This document shows positions 22,823 to 31,655 of a stretch of 32,873 nucleotides of DNA, one piece after another; within the stretch, counting starts at the first letter, position 1; each line of letters opens with the position of its first letter. A program made the position numbers and the translations under genes. The stretch spans positions 1 to 32,873 of the forward strand of contig JBGQJC010000031.1 in NCBI GenBank assembly GCA_041498815.1, in the 5' to 3' direction. The notes beneath the pieces are model-generated. The model did not search any database. It worked only from the letters and a program-made list of their open reading frames with translations, and was not told the origin of the DNA. The DNA is from DATDPM01 sp041498815. GTDB taxonomy: Bacteria; Pseudomonadota; Alphaproteobacteria; DATDPM01.

Positions 22823-23713
22823 ATGAGCGACGCGCTTTACGTGATTTTGGAGGCACGGGGGATCCTGAAGATCGAAGGTCCCGATACGCGCGCGTTTCTT
22901 CAAGGACTGATTTCCAACGACATCAACAAGGTATCGCCGAAACGCGCGATCTACGCGACGTTATTGACGCCCCAAGGCAGATTTCTCCACGACTTCTTCA
23001 TCGCCGAGATCGGCGGCTCCTTCTTCCTCGACGGTGAGGCGGCGCGACTCGAAGATCTCCAGCGGCGCCTTACCATGTTCAAGCTGCGCAGCCGCGTCGA
23101 GATCGCGGATGCGAGCGCGTCCTGCATGGTTGCCGTTGCCCTTGGCGACGTACGGGCCCCCCTAAAATTGGAAGGCGGGCCGGGGGCCGCTCAGGAATGG
23201 GAAGGCGGCGTGGTCTTCGTCGATCCCCGGCTTGCCGCCGCCGGGGCGCGAGCGATCTTGCCGCGCGAGGGCGCGGCAGGGGTTCTGGAGCAGGCTGGGC
23301 TCCGGCCCGGAACGTTTGCCGATTACGAGCGGCTGAGGATATCGCTTGGGCTTCCGGACGGGAGCCGCGACATGCCGGTGGACAAAGCGATCCTGCTTGA
23401 AAACGGGCTCGACGAACTGAATGGAATCGATTGGGACAAGGGCTGCTACCTGGGTCAGGAACTGACGGCCCGGACCAAGCATCGCGGCTTGGTCCGAAAA
23501 AGACTCATGCCTGTTGCGATCGAGGGCCCGGCACCAGCCTCCGGGACGAAAATCATGGCAGACGGCGAGGAAGCAGGCGAGATGCACAGCGCTTTCGAAA
23601 GCCAGGGCCTTGCCATGCTGCGCCTTGAATTCCTGGAGGGCGGCAAGGAGCGTGGGTTCACCGCCGGCGCCGCGCGGCTGATGCCGCGCAAGCCCGACTG
23701 GGCCGTCTTCTAG
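22823..23713 (+). CDS. ygfZ: YgfZ/GcvT-like folate-binding protein for Fe-S cluster maintenance
   Basis: A 296-residue protein of the COG0354/YgfZ family, related to the glycine-cleavage T protein. YgfZ uses tetrahydrofolate to help assemble or repair certain iron-sulfur enzymes. Seen here are the N-terminal GPDTRAFLQGLISNDIN, TPQGRFLHDFFI, and the family signature around GIDWDKGCYLGQELTARTKH with its conserved cysteine. An AAAGGA lies 11 bases before ATG 22823 and five before an in-frame TTG at 22817, so the start may be two residues earlier. It converges with the MeaB gene, only four bases away. Confidence 0.93.
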   Translation: MSDALYVILEARGILKIEGPDTRAFLQGLISNDINKVSPKRAIYATLLTPQGRFLHDFFIAEIGGSFFLDGEAARLEDLQRRLTMFKLRSRVEIADASASCMVAVALGDVRAPLKLEGGPGAAQEWEGGVVFVDPRLAAAGARAILPREGAAGVLEQAGLRPGTFADYERLRISLGLPDGSRDMPVDKAILLENGLDELNGIDWDKGCYLGQELTARTKHRGLVRKRLMPVAIEGPAPASGTKIMADGEEAGEMHSAFESQGLAMLRLEFLEGGKERGFTAGAARLMPRKPDWAVF

Positions 23714-23717
23714 GAGC

Positions 23718-24647
23718 TTACCGGGCTAGGCCGCGGGCGATTTTCGCGAGCTTGTGGAAAGGCGATTCGCCCTCGGCGAGCCTCAAATTTCCCGCACGCT
23801 TCAGGCCATCGCGCCCGAAGCGTTCGCGCAACGAATCCACAAGCCAAGATTCCGCTTGGCGGTGACGTTTTCTTTCCAATTGGCCGCCGGCCAATAAGAA
23901 CTCGCGATGGGCGGCCAAAGCCGCCATCAAGTCCTCGAGCCCGCGATCGCGCAGGGCCGAGATCGAGAGCACGCGCGTGTCCCAGCCTTCGGTTCCGGTT
24001 GGCCCGGCGCCGGCCACTCGGATCGCACCCTTGATATCGGTTTGCGCGCTGCGCGCTGCTTCCTCCATATCGCTTTTGGTCACGACGATGATGTCCGGGA
24101 TTTCGATGATACCCGCTTTCATGAATTGCAGGCTGTCCCCCGATCCGGGCTGGACGCAGAAGACCACCGTGTCGGCCGTGCCTTCCACGTCTGTTTCCGA
24201 TTGACCGACGCCAACCGTTTCGATCAGCACGACATCGTAGATCGCGCGCATGAGGACCATGGCGGCCACGGTGACTTCCGCCAGACCGCCCAAACGGTCG
24301 CGCGCCGCCATCGAGCGCACGAAGACGCCCCGGTCTTCGGGATCGGTGGCGAGCCGAATCCGGTCGCCCAAGAGCGCGCCCCCGGAGCGCTTCGACGACG
24401 GATCGACGGCGATGACCCCGATGGTCCGCCCGCCCGCCCGCATTTTTGCGATGAGCCTGCCCAAGAGCGTCGATTTGCCGACGCCGGGCGGCCCGGTGAC
24501 GCCCACGACATGGGCACGCGCATTCGAATAGGCGCGAGTCAGGAGATCGATCGTTTGCGCGGCGTCCGCATCCGCCTCGATTTGGGCCAGCGCCGCGGCA
24601 AGGGCCGCTTTGTCGCCGGTTTTCAGATCATCGAAGGATATGCCCAT
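23718..24647 (-). CDS. meaB: MeaB/ArgK-type G3E GTPase
   Basis: A 309-residue GTPase that, in characterised cases, chaperones the B12-dependent methylmalonyl-CoA (or ethylmalonyl-CoA) mutase by gating cofactor loading. It has a P-loop GPPGVGKST (residues 51-59), VIAVDPSSKRSGGALLGDR (switch region), ETVGVGQSETDVEGTADT, and the VVTKSD base-recognition motif. I start at ATG 24647, ten bases after the ppdK stop. The longer open frame above it is inside ppdK. No mutase gene is adjacent, so the partner must be elsewhere. Placement behind ppdK suggests co-transcription in central carbon metabolism. Confidence 0.93.
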   Translation of the reverse strand: MGISFDDLKTGDKAALAAALAQIEADADAAQTIDLLTRAYSNARAHVVGVTGPPGVGKSTLLGRLIAKMRAGGRTIGVIAVDPSSKRSGGALLGDRIRLATDPEDRGVFVRSMAARDRLGGLAEVTVAAMVLMRAIYDVVLIETVGVGQSETDVEGTADTVVFCVQPGSGDSLQFMKAGIIEIPDIIVVTKSDMEEAARSAQTDIKGAIRVAGAGPTGTEGWDTRVLSISALRDRGLEDLMAALAAHREFLLAGGQLERKRHRQAESWLVDSLRERFGRDGLKRAGNLRLAEGESPFHKLAKIARGLAR

Positions 24648-24657
24648 GGTGCAGCGC

Positions 24658-27357
24658 TCATTCGGCCATGTTGCCGGGCCGCGCCAACCTGGCTTGGGCG
24701 GCGGCCAAGCGTGCGATCGGCACGCGGTAAGGCGAACACGAAACATAGTCGAGCCCGACCTCTTCGCAAAACCGGATCGACCGGGGATCGCCGCCGTGCT
24801 CGCCGCAGATGCCGAGCTCGAGGTCCGGGCGCGCCTTGCGTCCGCGCTTGCAGGCGATGCGGACGAGCTCGCCCACGCCCTCGACATCGAGGGTCACGAA
24901 GGGGTCGCGGGTGATGATCTTTTGGGCTTCGTAGAACTTGATGAAGCCTCCGGAATCGTCCCGGGACAGCCCGAACGCCGTCTGCGTCAGATCGTTGGTG
25001 CCGAAGCTGAAGAATTCGGCCGTCTCGGCGATCTCATGGGCAAGCAAGGCCGCCCGAGGCAGTTCGATCATGGTGCCGAGCTTGAAGCGGAGCTTGACCT
25101 TGGTTTCGCTTTGCACCTCCGCCGCGACGCGGTCGATCAAGGTTTTCAGCACGTCGATCTCGGCCTTGGTGGCGACGAGCGGAATCATGATCTGCGGCAT
25201 GATCGCGGCCCCGGCTTTCTTCGACACGGCAAGTGCCGCCTCGAATATGGCCCGGGCCTGCATCTCATAGATTTCGGGATGCGAGATGCCGAGGCGGCAG
25301 CCGCGGTGGCCGAGCATCGGGTTGACCTCGGTAAGCTTCTGGGCGCGAGCGCGAACCTCGGCGACGGATTTTCCGGTATCGGCGGCAAGATCGGCGAGCT
25401 CCTTGTCGGTTTTCGGCAGAAATTCATGGAGCGGCGGATCAAGCAGGCGGATGGTGACCGGAAGCCCGCGCATGATGCGAAACAGCTCGACGAAATCGGC
25501 GCGCTGCATCGGAAGAATTTTCGCCAGCGCCTGGGCGCGCCCAATGGCGTCTTCGGCCATGATCATCTCGCGCATGGCGACGATTCGCTCCGGCGCGAAA
25601 AACATGTGTTCGGTGCGGCAGAGCCCGATTCCTTCCGCGCCGAATCGCCGTGCTATGGCGGCATCTTGGGGTGTTTCGGCGTTGGCGCGCACGCCGAGAC
25701 GCCGCACTTTGTCGGCCCAGCCCATGAGGGTTGTGAATTCGCGGGAGAGTTGCGGTTCGACGGTGGGAATAGCGCCCAGCATCACTTCACCGGTCGAGCC
25801 GTCGATCGTGATGATGTCGCCCTCTTTCACGGTGCGGCCGGCGGCAAGCATTTGACGGCGCGCGTAATCGATACGCAGATCCGCCGCGCCCGCAACGCAG
25901 GGCCGCCCCATGCCGCGGGCGACAACCGCCGCGTGGCTGGTCATGCCGCCGCGCGCGGTCAGAATCCCCAGCGCCGCGTGCATGCCATGGATGTCTTCGG
26001 GGCTGGTTTCGAGCCGGACCAATATCACGCCCTGCTGCGGCCCGCGTGCGACCGCTTCGTCCGACGTAAACGCCACCGCGCCAGAGGCGGCGCCGGGAGA
26101 AGCCGGGAGCCCGCGCGCGATTACCACTCGCGGCGCCTTGGGATCGAGTGTGGGATGCAAGAGCTGGTCGAGGGACTGAGGATCGATGCGGGCGAGCGCC
26201 TGGTCGCGATCGATCAGACCTTCCTTCACCATATCCACGGCGATCCGGATCGCGGCCGTCGCCGTGCGCTTGCCGATCCGGGTTTGAAGCATAAAGAGCT
26301 TGCCTTTTTGAACGGTGAATTCGATGTCCTGAACATCGCGGTAGTGGCGCTCGAGCCTGCGGCGAATTTTCTCGAGCTGGGTGAAAACCTTGGGCATTGC
26401 CTCTTCCATCGCCGGAAGCTTCGAGCCTTGGGCCTTGCGCCCGGCAACCGTGAGGGCCTGCGGCGTGCGGATTCCCGAGACGACATCTTCGCCCTGGGCG
26501 TTCACCAGGTATTCGCCATAAAGCATGTTCTCGCCGGTCGACGGGTCGCGGGTGAAGGCTACTCCGGTTGCGCAATCTTCGCCCATGTTGCCGAACACCA
26601 TCGTCTGGACATTCACCGCCGTGCCCCAGTCCTCGGGGATATGATGAAGCCTTCGGAACGTGACGGCGCGGGGCGTATTCCAGCTTTCGATGATCGCCGC
26701 GATGCCGCCCCAGAGCTGTTCGTTCGGATCCTGGGGAAAAGGGGAGCGGCGCTCTTCATCGACCTTCGCCTTGTAAACCTCGACCAGCTCGCGCAGGTCG
26801 TCGGCGGAGAGTTCCGTGTCGAGGCGCACGCCGCGGTCGTCCTTGTGCAGCTCCAGGAGCTCCTCGAACAGATGGTGATCCACGCCGAGCACAACATCGG
26901 CATACATCTGGATGAAGCGGCGGTAGCTGTCGAAGGCAAAGCGCGCGTCATTCGAATGGCGCGCCAGCCCCTCGACCGTTTCATCGTTGAGACCGAGATT
27001 CAAGACCGTGTTCATCATTCCCGGCATCGACGCGCGCGCGCCCGAGCGGACCGACAACAGCAGCGGATTATCGCGGTCCCCGAATTTGCTGCCCGATTCC
27101 GCCTCGACTTCCGCGAGCGCTCTTGCGACTTCCTTCGGCAGTCCCCGGGGAAAGCTCTTGTCGTGGGAAAAGAACCAGCCGCACACGGAAGCGGCGATGG
27201 TGAAGCCGGGTGGCACGGGAAGCCCGAGCCGGCTCATTTCCGCCAGATTGGCGCCCTTGCCGCCCAAGACAACGCTCATATGGGCGCCGCCTTCCGCTTT
27301 GCCGCCGCCGAAGCGGTAGACCCACTTGGTTCCGGTCGACTTGCCCCGCCGGGCCAT
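24658..27357 (-). CDS. ppdK: Pyruvate, phosphate dikinase
   Basis: An 899-residue enzyme interconverting pyruvate, ATP and phosphate with phosphoenolpyruvate, AMP and pyrophosphate. The N-terminal ATP-grasp domain has LGGKGANLAEMSRLGLPVPP and SVRSGARASMPGMMNTVLNL. The swivelling phosphohistidine domain has LTARGGMTSHAAVVARGMGR (His475). The C-terminal PEP-binding barrel has FSFGTNDLTQTAFGLSRDD and GICGEHGGDP (Cys851). Full length and all catalytic motifs are intact. It follows glyS by four bases, a common alphaproteobacterial arrangement. Direction (gluconeogenic or glycolytic) depends on the organism's metabolism. Confidence 0.98.
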   Translation of the reverse strand: MARRGKSTGTKWVYRFGGGKAEGGAHMSVVLGGKGANLAEMSRLGLPVPPGFTIAASVCGWFFSHDKSFPRGLPKEVARALAEVEAESGSKFGDRDNPLLLSVRSGARASMPGMMNTVLNLGLNDETVEGLARHSNDARFAFDSYRRFIQMYADVVLGVDHHLFEELLELHKDDRGVRLDTELSADDLRELVEVYKAKVDEERRSPFPQDPNEQLWGGIAAIIESWNTPRAVTFRRLHHIPEDWGTAVNVQTMVFGNMGEDCATGVAFTRDPSTGENMLYGEYLVNAQGEDVVSGIRTPQALTVAGRKAQGSKLPAMEEAMPKVFTQLEKIRRRLERHYRDVQDIEFTVQKGKLFMLQTRIGKRTATAAIRIAVDMVKEGLIDRDQALARIDPQSLDQLLHPTLDPKAPRVVIARGLPASPGAASGAVAFTSDEAVARGPQQGVILVRLETSPEDIHGMHAALGILTARGGMTSHAAVVARGMGRPCVAGAADLRIDYARRQMLAAGRTVKEGDIITIDGSTGEVMLGAIPTVEPQLSREFTTLMGWADKVRRLGVRANAETPQDAAIARRFGAEGIGLCRTEHMFFAPERIVAMREMIMAEDAIGRAQALAKILPMQRADFVELFRIMRGLPVTIRLLDPPLHEFLPKTDKELADLAADTGKSVAEVRARAQKLTEVNPMLGHRGCRLGISHPEIYEMQARAIFEAALAVSKKAGAAIMPQIMIPLVATKAEIDVLKTLIDRVAAEVQSETKVKLRFKLGTMIELPRAALLAHEIAETAEFFSFGTNDLTQTAFGLSRDDSGGFIKFYEAQKIITRDPFVTLDVEGVGELVRIACKRGRKARPDLELGICGEHGGDPRSIRFCEEVGLDYVSCSPYRVPIARLAAAQARLARPGNMAE

Positions 27358-27361
27358 GGCC

Positions 27362-29515
27362 CTAACCTTCGATCCGGGAAAAATCGGCGACCCGATTCAT
27401 CGCGGCCACGATCTGCGACAGGAGCTTCAGCCGATTCTCGCGAAGGTGCCTGTCTTCGCAGTTGACCGTGACGTGGTCGAAGAATTTATCGACCGGCGGG
27501 CGCAGCAGGGCGAGCGCCGCCATCGCGCCCTCGAAATCCTCACGCGCAAGCGCGGTTTCCAAACCTTCGCCCACCGCGACCAGCCCCTTGGCGAGGGATT
27601 TCTCATCGGCCTCCTGAAACAGGGAAGCATCTGCCGCGCCCTTATAGCCGCGGTCGTCGCGTTTTTCTTCGATTCGCAGAATGTTGGCCGCGCGGCGGTA
27701 GGCCACCAAAAGATTGGCGCCGTCGTCCGTGCCGATGAAGCGGCCCAACGCATCGACCCGAGCCAAGAGCCGCACCAGGTCGTCTTCGCCGCCCAACCCG
27801 AATACCGCGGCGATGAGATCGTGCCGCACGCCCTTTTCCTTGAGATGCACCTTGAGACGGTCGGCGAAAAACTCGAGGAGGTCCGCCACGGCGCTGTCTT
27901 GCGATTGATCCCAGGATTTGCCGACCGAATCGCTCTCGCTCACTTTCTCGTCCTTTAGGATTCGCAGGGCTTTGACTTGCAGGAAGAGTGCGTGCGCCTC
28001 GCGGAAGGCGGCGGCGAGCGGAAGCCGAAGATTGTTTTCGAGGATTAGGCGGATGACGCCGAGCGCCGCGCGGCGCAGCGCAAACGGGTCTTTCGAGCCG
28101 GTCGGTTTTTCGCCGATCGCGAAGAACCCGACGAGACTGTCGATCTTGTCGGCGAGTGCCACCGCAACGCTCATGGGCGCGGTGGGGCAGCGGTCGGATG
28201 GACCCTGGGGCGCATAGTGATCGCGAATCGCGTCCGCGACCGGCGCTTTCTCACCTTCCGCCAACGCATAATAACGCCCCATCACGCCCTGAAGCTCGGG
28301 GAATTCACCGACCATGCCGGTCGTTAAATCCGCCTTGCAGAGCGTCGCCGCGCTGCGGACCAGATCGATATCGGCGCCCGGCACATGGGGCACATAGCCG
28401 GCGGCCAGGGCCGCGATCCGTTCGACCTTCTCGGCCATGTTACCGAGGCGGGCGTGGAAGACGATGTCGCGCAGCTTGGGAACACGGGATTCGAGCGCGA
28501 GCTTACGATCCTGGTCCCAGAAAAACTTGGCGTCCGAGAGCCGCGCCCGCAGCACCCGTTCGTTGCCGGCGACGATCGCCTTGCCGCCGTCGTCGGTCAA
28601 AACATTGGCGACGACGATGAACCGCGGCGCGAGATTACCCGCGGAATCGGCGAGTGCCAGGTAGCGCTGATGCGAGCGCATGGCGGCGGTCAAGACCTCG
28701 GGCGGAAGATCGAGGAACGCGCGATCGATCTCGCCCAAAAGCACCACCGGCCATTCGACCAGCCCCGCGACTTCGCTCAGGAGCACGGGGTCGGGTTTGA
28801 GCGTGAGCCCAACCCCTGTAGCCAGGCGGGTGGCATCTCCCGAGATCATCTCGCGCCGCTCGGCCGAATCAAGCACGACGTAGGCGGAGCGCAGCTTCTC
28901 GCCGTAATCGGCAAAATTCGAGACCGTGAATTCCTCGGGAGCAATGAACCGGTGGCCGCGGGAGCGGTTTCCGGCACGCAAGGCCTGCGCCGACGCGCCC
29001 GCCCCTTCAAGCGCGACCGGGACGACGGTGCCATCGAACAATGACAGGATTGAATGAAGCGGCCGAACCCAGCGCAGCGGCCCATCGCCCCAGCGCATCG
29101 ATTTCGGCCAAGGAAAGTTGCGCAAGATGTCGGGGAGACTATCGGAAAGCACCTGCGCCGTGGCGCGGCCCTTCCTTTCCACCGTAACAAAATAGAATTC
29201 GCCCTTGCCGGTGTCGCGCTTTTCGCATTGATCGAGGCCCGCAAGGTCGGCGGATTTCAAAAACCCCTGGATGGCCGAATCGGGCGCGCCGACGCGCGGC
29301 CCGCGCCGCTCTTCGCGCACATCGGGCTGGGTAAGCGGCAGGCCGTCTATGACCAGCGCCAAGCGGCGCGGCGTGACGAAAGCACGCGCGCCCGCGAACG
29401 CAAGCCCAGCTTCATTCAGCTTCCCGGTTACGAGTCGCTTCAGGTCCGCGGCGGCCGTTTCCTGCATGCGCGCCGGTATCTCTTCGGACAGAAGCTCGAG
29501 GAGAAATTCCGCCAT
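27362..29515 (-). CDS. glyS: Glycyl-tRNA synthetase beta subunit
   Basis: A 717-residue subunit of the bacterial alpha2-beta2 glycyl-tRNA synthetase; the beta chain recognises tRNA-Gly and carries an HD-like and anticodon-binding region. It opens MAEFLLELLSEEIPARMQ, then FVTPRRLALVIDGL, FPWPKSMRWG, and DKIDSLVGFFAIGEKPTGSK, all family hallmarks. I start at ATG 29515, two bases after the glyQ stop; an in-frame start at 29572 lies inside glyQ. It is coupled to glyQ and followed closely by ppdK. Confidence 0.97.
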   Translation of the reverse strand: MAEFLLELLSEEIPARMQETAAADLKRLVTGKLNEAGLAFAGARAFVTPRRLALVIDGLPLTQPDVREERRGPRVGAPDSAIQGFLKSADLAGLDQCEKRDTGKGEFYFVTVERKGRATAQVLSDSLPDILRNFPWPKSMRWGDGPLRWVRPLHSILSLFDGTVVPVALEGAGASAQALRAGNRSRGHRFIAPEEFTVSNFADYGEKLRSAYVVLDSAERREMISGDATRLATGVGLTLKPDPVLLSEVAGLVEWPVVLLGEIDRAFLDLPPEVLTAAMRSHQRYLALADSAGNLAPRFIVVANVLTDDGGKAIVAGNERVLRARLSDAKFFWDQDRKLALESRVPKLRDIVFHARLGNMAEKVERIAALAAGYVPHVPGADIDLVRSAATLCKADLTTGMVGEFPELQGVMGRYYALAEGEKAPVADAIRDHYAPQGPSDRCPTAPMSVAVALADKIDSLVGFFAIGEKPTGSKDPFALRRAALGVIRLILENNLRLPLAAAFREAHALFLQVKALRILKDEKVSESDSVGKSWDQSQDSAVADLLEFFADRLKVHLKEKGVRHDLIAAVFGLGGEDDLVRLLARVDALGRFIGTDDGANLLVAYRRAANILRIEEKRDDRGYKGAADASLFQEADEKSLAKGLVAVGEGLETALAREDFEGAMAALALLRPPVDKFFDHVTVNCEDRHLRENRLKLLSQIVAAMNRVADFSRIEG

Positions 29516-29517
29516 GC

Positions 29518-30408
29518 CTAGCGGCGCTCCCTGCCGGGCGCCGCCGATTCCCCAAGCCAAGCCTCGCAGCAACCTTTCGCAAGCGCGCGGACCCGCGCGA
29601 TGTAGGCGGCGCGCTCGGCGACCGAGATCACGCCGCGCGCATCAAGCAGATTGAACAAATGGCTCGCCTTGATGCACTGGTCATAAGCGGGTAGCGGAAG
29701 GTTTGCCTCGATCAGGGCGTTGCATTCGGTTTCGGCGTCGGCGAAATGGCGCAGCAATGCGCCGGTGTCGGCGCGTTCGAAATTGTAGGCGGAGAATTCC
29801 CGCTCAGCCCGCAGGAATACGTCCCCGTAGGTGACACCCGCGCCGTTGAAGTCGAGCTCATAAACATTTTCCACGCCTTGCACATACATGGCGAGCCGCT
29901 CGAGTCCGTAGGTGAGTTCGGCCGAAACCACCTCGCATTCGATGCCGCCGACCTGCTGAAAATAGGTGAATTGGCTGACTTCCATGCCGTCGCACCATAC
30001 CTCCCAGCCGAGGCCCCAGGCGCCCAGCGTTGGGCTTTCCCAGTCGTCCTCGACGAAGCGGATGTCGTGGTGCTGTTTCGAGATGCCGAGCTCGGCCAGG
30101 CTTGCGAGATAGATGTCCTGGACGTCGCGCGGCGACGGCTTGAGGATCACCTGGAATTGGTAATAGTGCTGAAGCCGGTTGGGATTTTCGCCGTAGCGGC
30201 CGTCGGTAGGGCGGCGCGAGGGCTGCACATAGGCGGCCTTCCACGGGTTGGGGCCGAGCGCGCGCAAGAGCGTTGCCGGATGGAATGTGCCGGCACCCAC
30301 TTCCATGTCGTAGGGCTGCAGGAGCACACATCCCTGGCGTGCCCAAAAGCCCTGCAGCATCAGCACCAGGGTCTGGAAGCAAGTATCGGGATTGCCGCGC
30401 GCCGCCAT
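29518..30408 (-). CDS. glyQ: Glycyl-tRNA synthetase alpha subunit
   Basis: A 296-residue class II synthetase catalytic subunit that activates glycine. It is a near-complete match to the family: TLVLMLQGFWARQGCVLLQP, GAGTFHPATLLRALGP, QPSRRPTDGRYGENPNRLQH, FVEDDWESPTLGAWGLGWEV and QQVGGIECEVVSAELTYGLE. It needs the beta subunit encoded right after it. About 100 non-coding bases with a GC-rich hairpin (GCCGCGCC at 30473-30480 with GGCGCGGC at 30493-30500) separate it from the methyltransferase gene upstream. Confidence 0.98.
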   Translation of the reverse strand: MAARGNPDTCFQTLVLMLQGFWARQGCVLLQPYDMEVGAGTFHPATLLRALGPNPWKAAYVQPSRRPTDGRYGENPNRLQHYYQFQVILKPSPRDVQDIYLASLAELGISKQHHDIRFVEDDWESPTLGAWGLGWEVWCDGMEVSQFTYFQQVGGIECEVVSAELTYGLERLAMYVQGVENVYELDFNGAGVTYGDVFLRAEREFSAYNFERADTGALLRHFADAETECNALIEANLPLPAYDQCIKASHLFNLLDARGVISVAERAAYIARVRALAKGCCEAWLGESAAPGRERR

Positions 30409-30506
30409 GGCCTCTTTCGCGCAAGGGCCGATGTTCGCGGCGACAATATGGGCCGCGCCCTAGGGGGTCAAGGCCGCGCCACGTCGGGACGCGGCGCGGC
30501 ACCCGC

Positions 30507-31307
30507 TCAGAACTCCAATGCGCGGCCTTCGCGAAGAATGGCATCGGCGGCGGGCGTAAATCGCCCGTCATCGCCATGAAGGACGATTCCGGGCAGCAGC
30601 GACATCGGGCCGCCCGCATTCTTGCGCGCACGCAAGATCGCCCGTTTGGCCGCACGGCCTTTCGCGGGCCAGAGCGGAAAGACGGCGATCCCGCCGAAGC
30701 GGCCGTCAAGCGCCGCGATCACGTGATCGAGCCGGTCGGCACGGTGGATGAGCGTGACCGCGCCGCGGTCGCGCAACATGGAATAAGCGAAGGTGATCCA
30801 ATCGTCGACTGCGGCATCTCCCTCGACCATCGCCGCGGCGCGATCCGCATCGGGCGGCGATTGCGCCCGAGCGGGATCGAGATGAGGCGGATTGACCATC
30901 ACGTGGTCGAAAGAGCTCCCGGTGAGACCATCCGGCGGATCGGCAATGTCGCCGGCGATGATATCGATGCGCTCCGAGAACCCGTTGTCGGCCGCGTTGG
31001 CGCGGGCGAGATCGGCAATGCAGGTGTCGCGCTCAATTCCCGTGATGCGGCAGGCAGGGATTCGCCACGCCAGACACAGGAGTGCGGCCCCCGCGCCGCA
31101 ACCGGCCTCACAGACGAGATCGCCCGGCCCGGCGGCAACGGCGGCGGCAAGAAACACGGGATCGATCGCGGCGCGGTATCCCGAAACGGGCTGCCGCAAT
31201 CGGACTTTGCCGTCCAACAGCGTATCCGCGCTCAGCGCGTGTTCGTTCCACGCCGCCGGTTCGTCCTGCGGCGGCTGGTCGATTTGATGTTGCAACGGCT
31301 TATTCAT
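30507..31307 (-). CDS. TrmN6-like SAM-dependent methyltransferase
   Basis: A 266-residue class I methyltransferase like the tRNA1(Val) adenine-37 N6-methyltransferase TrmN6. The N-terminal part has LLDGKVRLRQPVSGYRAAID; the SAM site is LVCEAGCGAGAALLCLA; and the catalytic (N/D)PP(Y/H) motif reads VMVNPPHLDP. These enzymes act on amino groups of nucleobases or, in the related HemK/PrmC group, on glutamine; assignment to tRNA is by family. I start at ATG 31307, overlapping the DUF2007 gene by eight bases. The longer frame above is a shadow of that gene. Confidence 0.88.
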   Translation of the reverse strand: MNKPLQHQIDQPPQDEPAAWNEHALSADTLLDGKVRLRQPVSGYRAAIDPVFLAAAVAAGPGDLVCEAGCGAGAALLCLAWRIPACRITGIERDTCIADLARANAADNGFSERIDIIAGDIADPPDGLTGSSFDHVMVNPPHLDPARAQSPPDADRAAAMVEGDAAVDDWITFAYSMLRDRGAVTLIHRADRLDHVIAALDGRFGGIAVFPLWPAKGRAAKRAILRARKNAGGPMSLLPGIVLHGDDGRFTPAADAILREGRALEF

Positions 31308-31530
31308 CGTCCACCGCTTTGGGCAAGCTTTCGCCCGCGTTCTGAAGCACGCGCCGCGCCTTAGCGTAATCGCGGTCGGCGACGACGAGGCGGCGCGGGA
31401 TCGCACCGATCGAGCCTTCCAATACCGACGTATGGGTGTCGAGTATATCCGAGTCGATCCGGGCATCGGCCAGGAGCGCGGTTAGCCACGTGAGGCGCAC
31501 GGTATCGTTGGTCCGCAGCAGTTCCTTCAT
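31300..31530 (-). CDS. DUF2007 domain protein
   Basis: A 76-residue cytoplasmic protein matching DUF2007, small ferredoxin-like-fold proteins of unknown function sometimes annotated as putative signal transducers. Typical parts are MKELLRTNDTVRLTWLTALL, ARIDSDILDTHTSVLEGSIG and RRLVVADRDYAKARRVLQ. It overlaps the methyltransferase gene and is divergent from the polyprenyl synthase, an arrangement common in alphaproteobacteria. Confidence 0.9.
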   Translation of the reverse strand: MKELLRTNDTVRLTWLTALLADARIDSDILDTHTSVLEGSIGAIPRRLVVADRDYAKARRVLQNAGESLPKAVDDE

Positions 31531-31655
31531 TGCATAAAGCTTCGTCGCATGGCCGGATTATGGCGCGAAGTGCCCTTGACCCGAAATCCCCCGGTTCTAT
31601 GCTGGCGTCGGGCATGGGCGCGCGTCAAGCAACCGCACCCCTAAATCTTCGTCGC

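Noticed and set aside
24610..27465. 951-codon plus-strand open frame antisense to ppdK
   Set aside because: The ppdK protein on the other strand is full length with all catalytic motifs; the antisense translation resembles nothing and is rich in Asp, Arg, Gly and His, as antisense frames usually are.
30473..30500. GC-rich hairpin between the methyltransferase and glyQ genes as a terminator
   Set aside because: The 8-bp stem has no T-tract on either strand, so I mention it only under glyQ and do not call a terminator.
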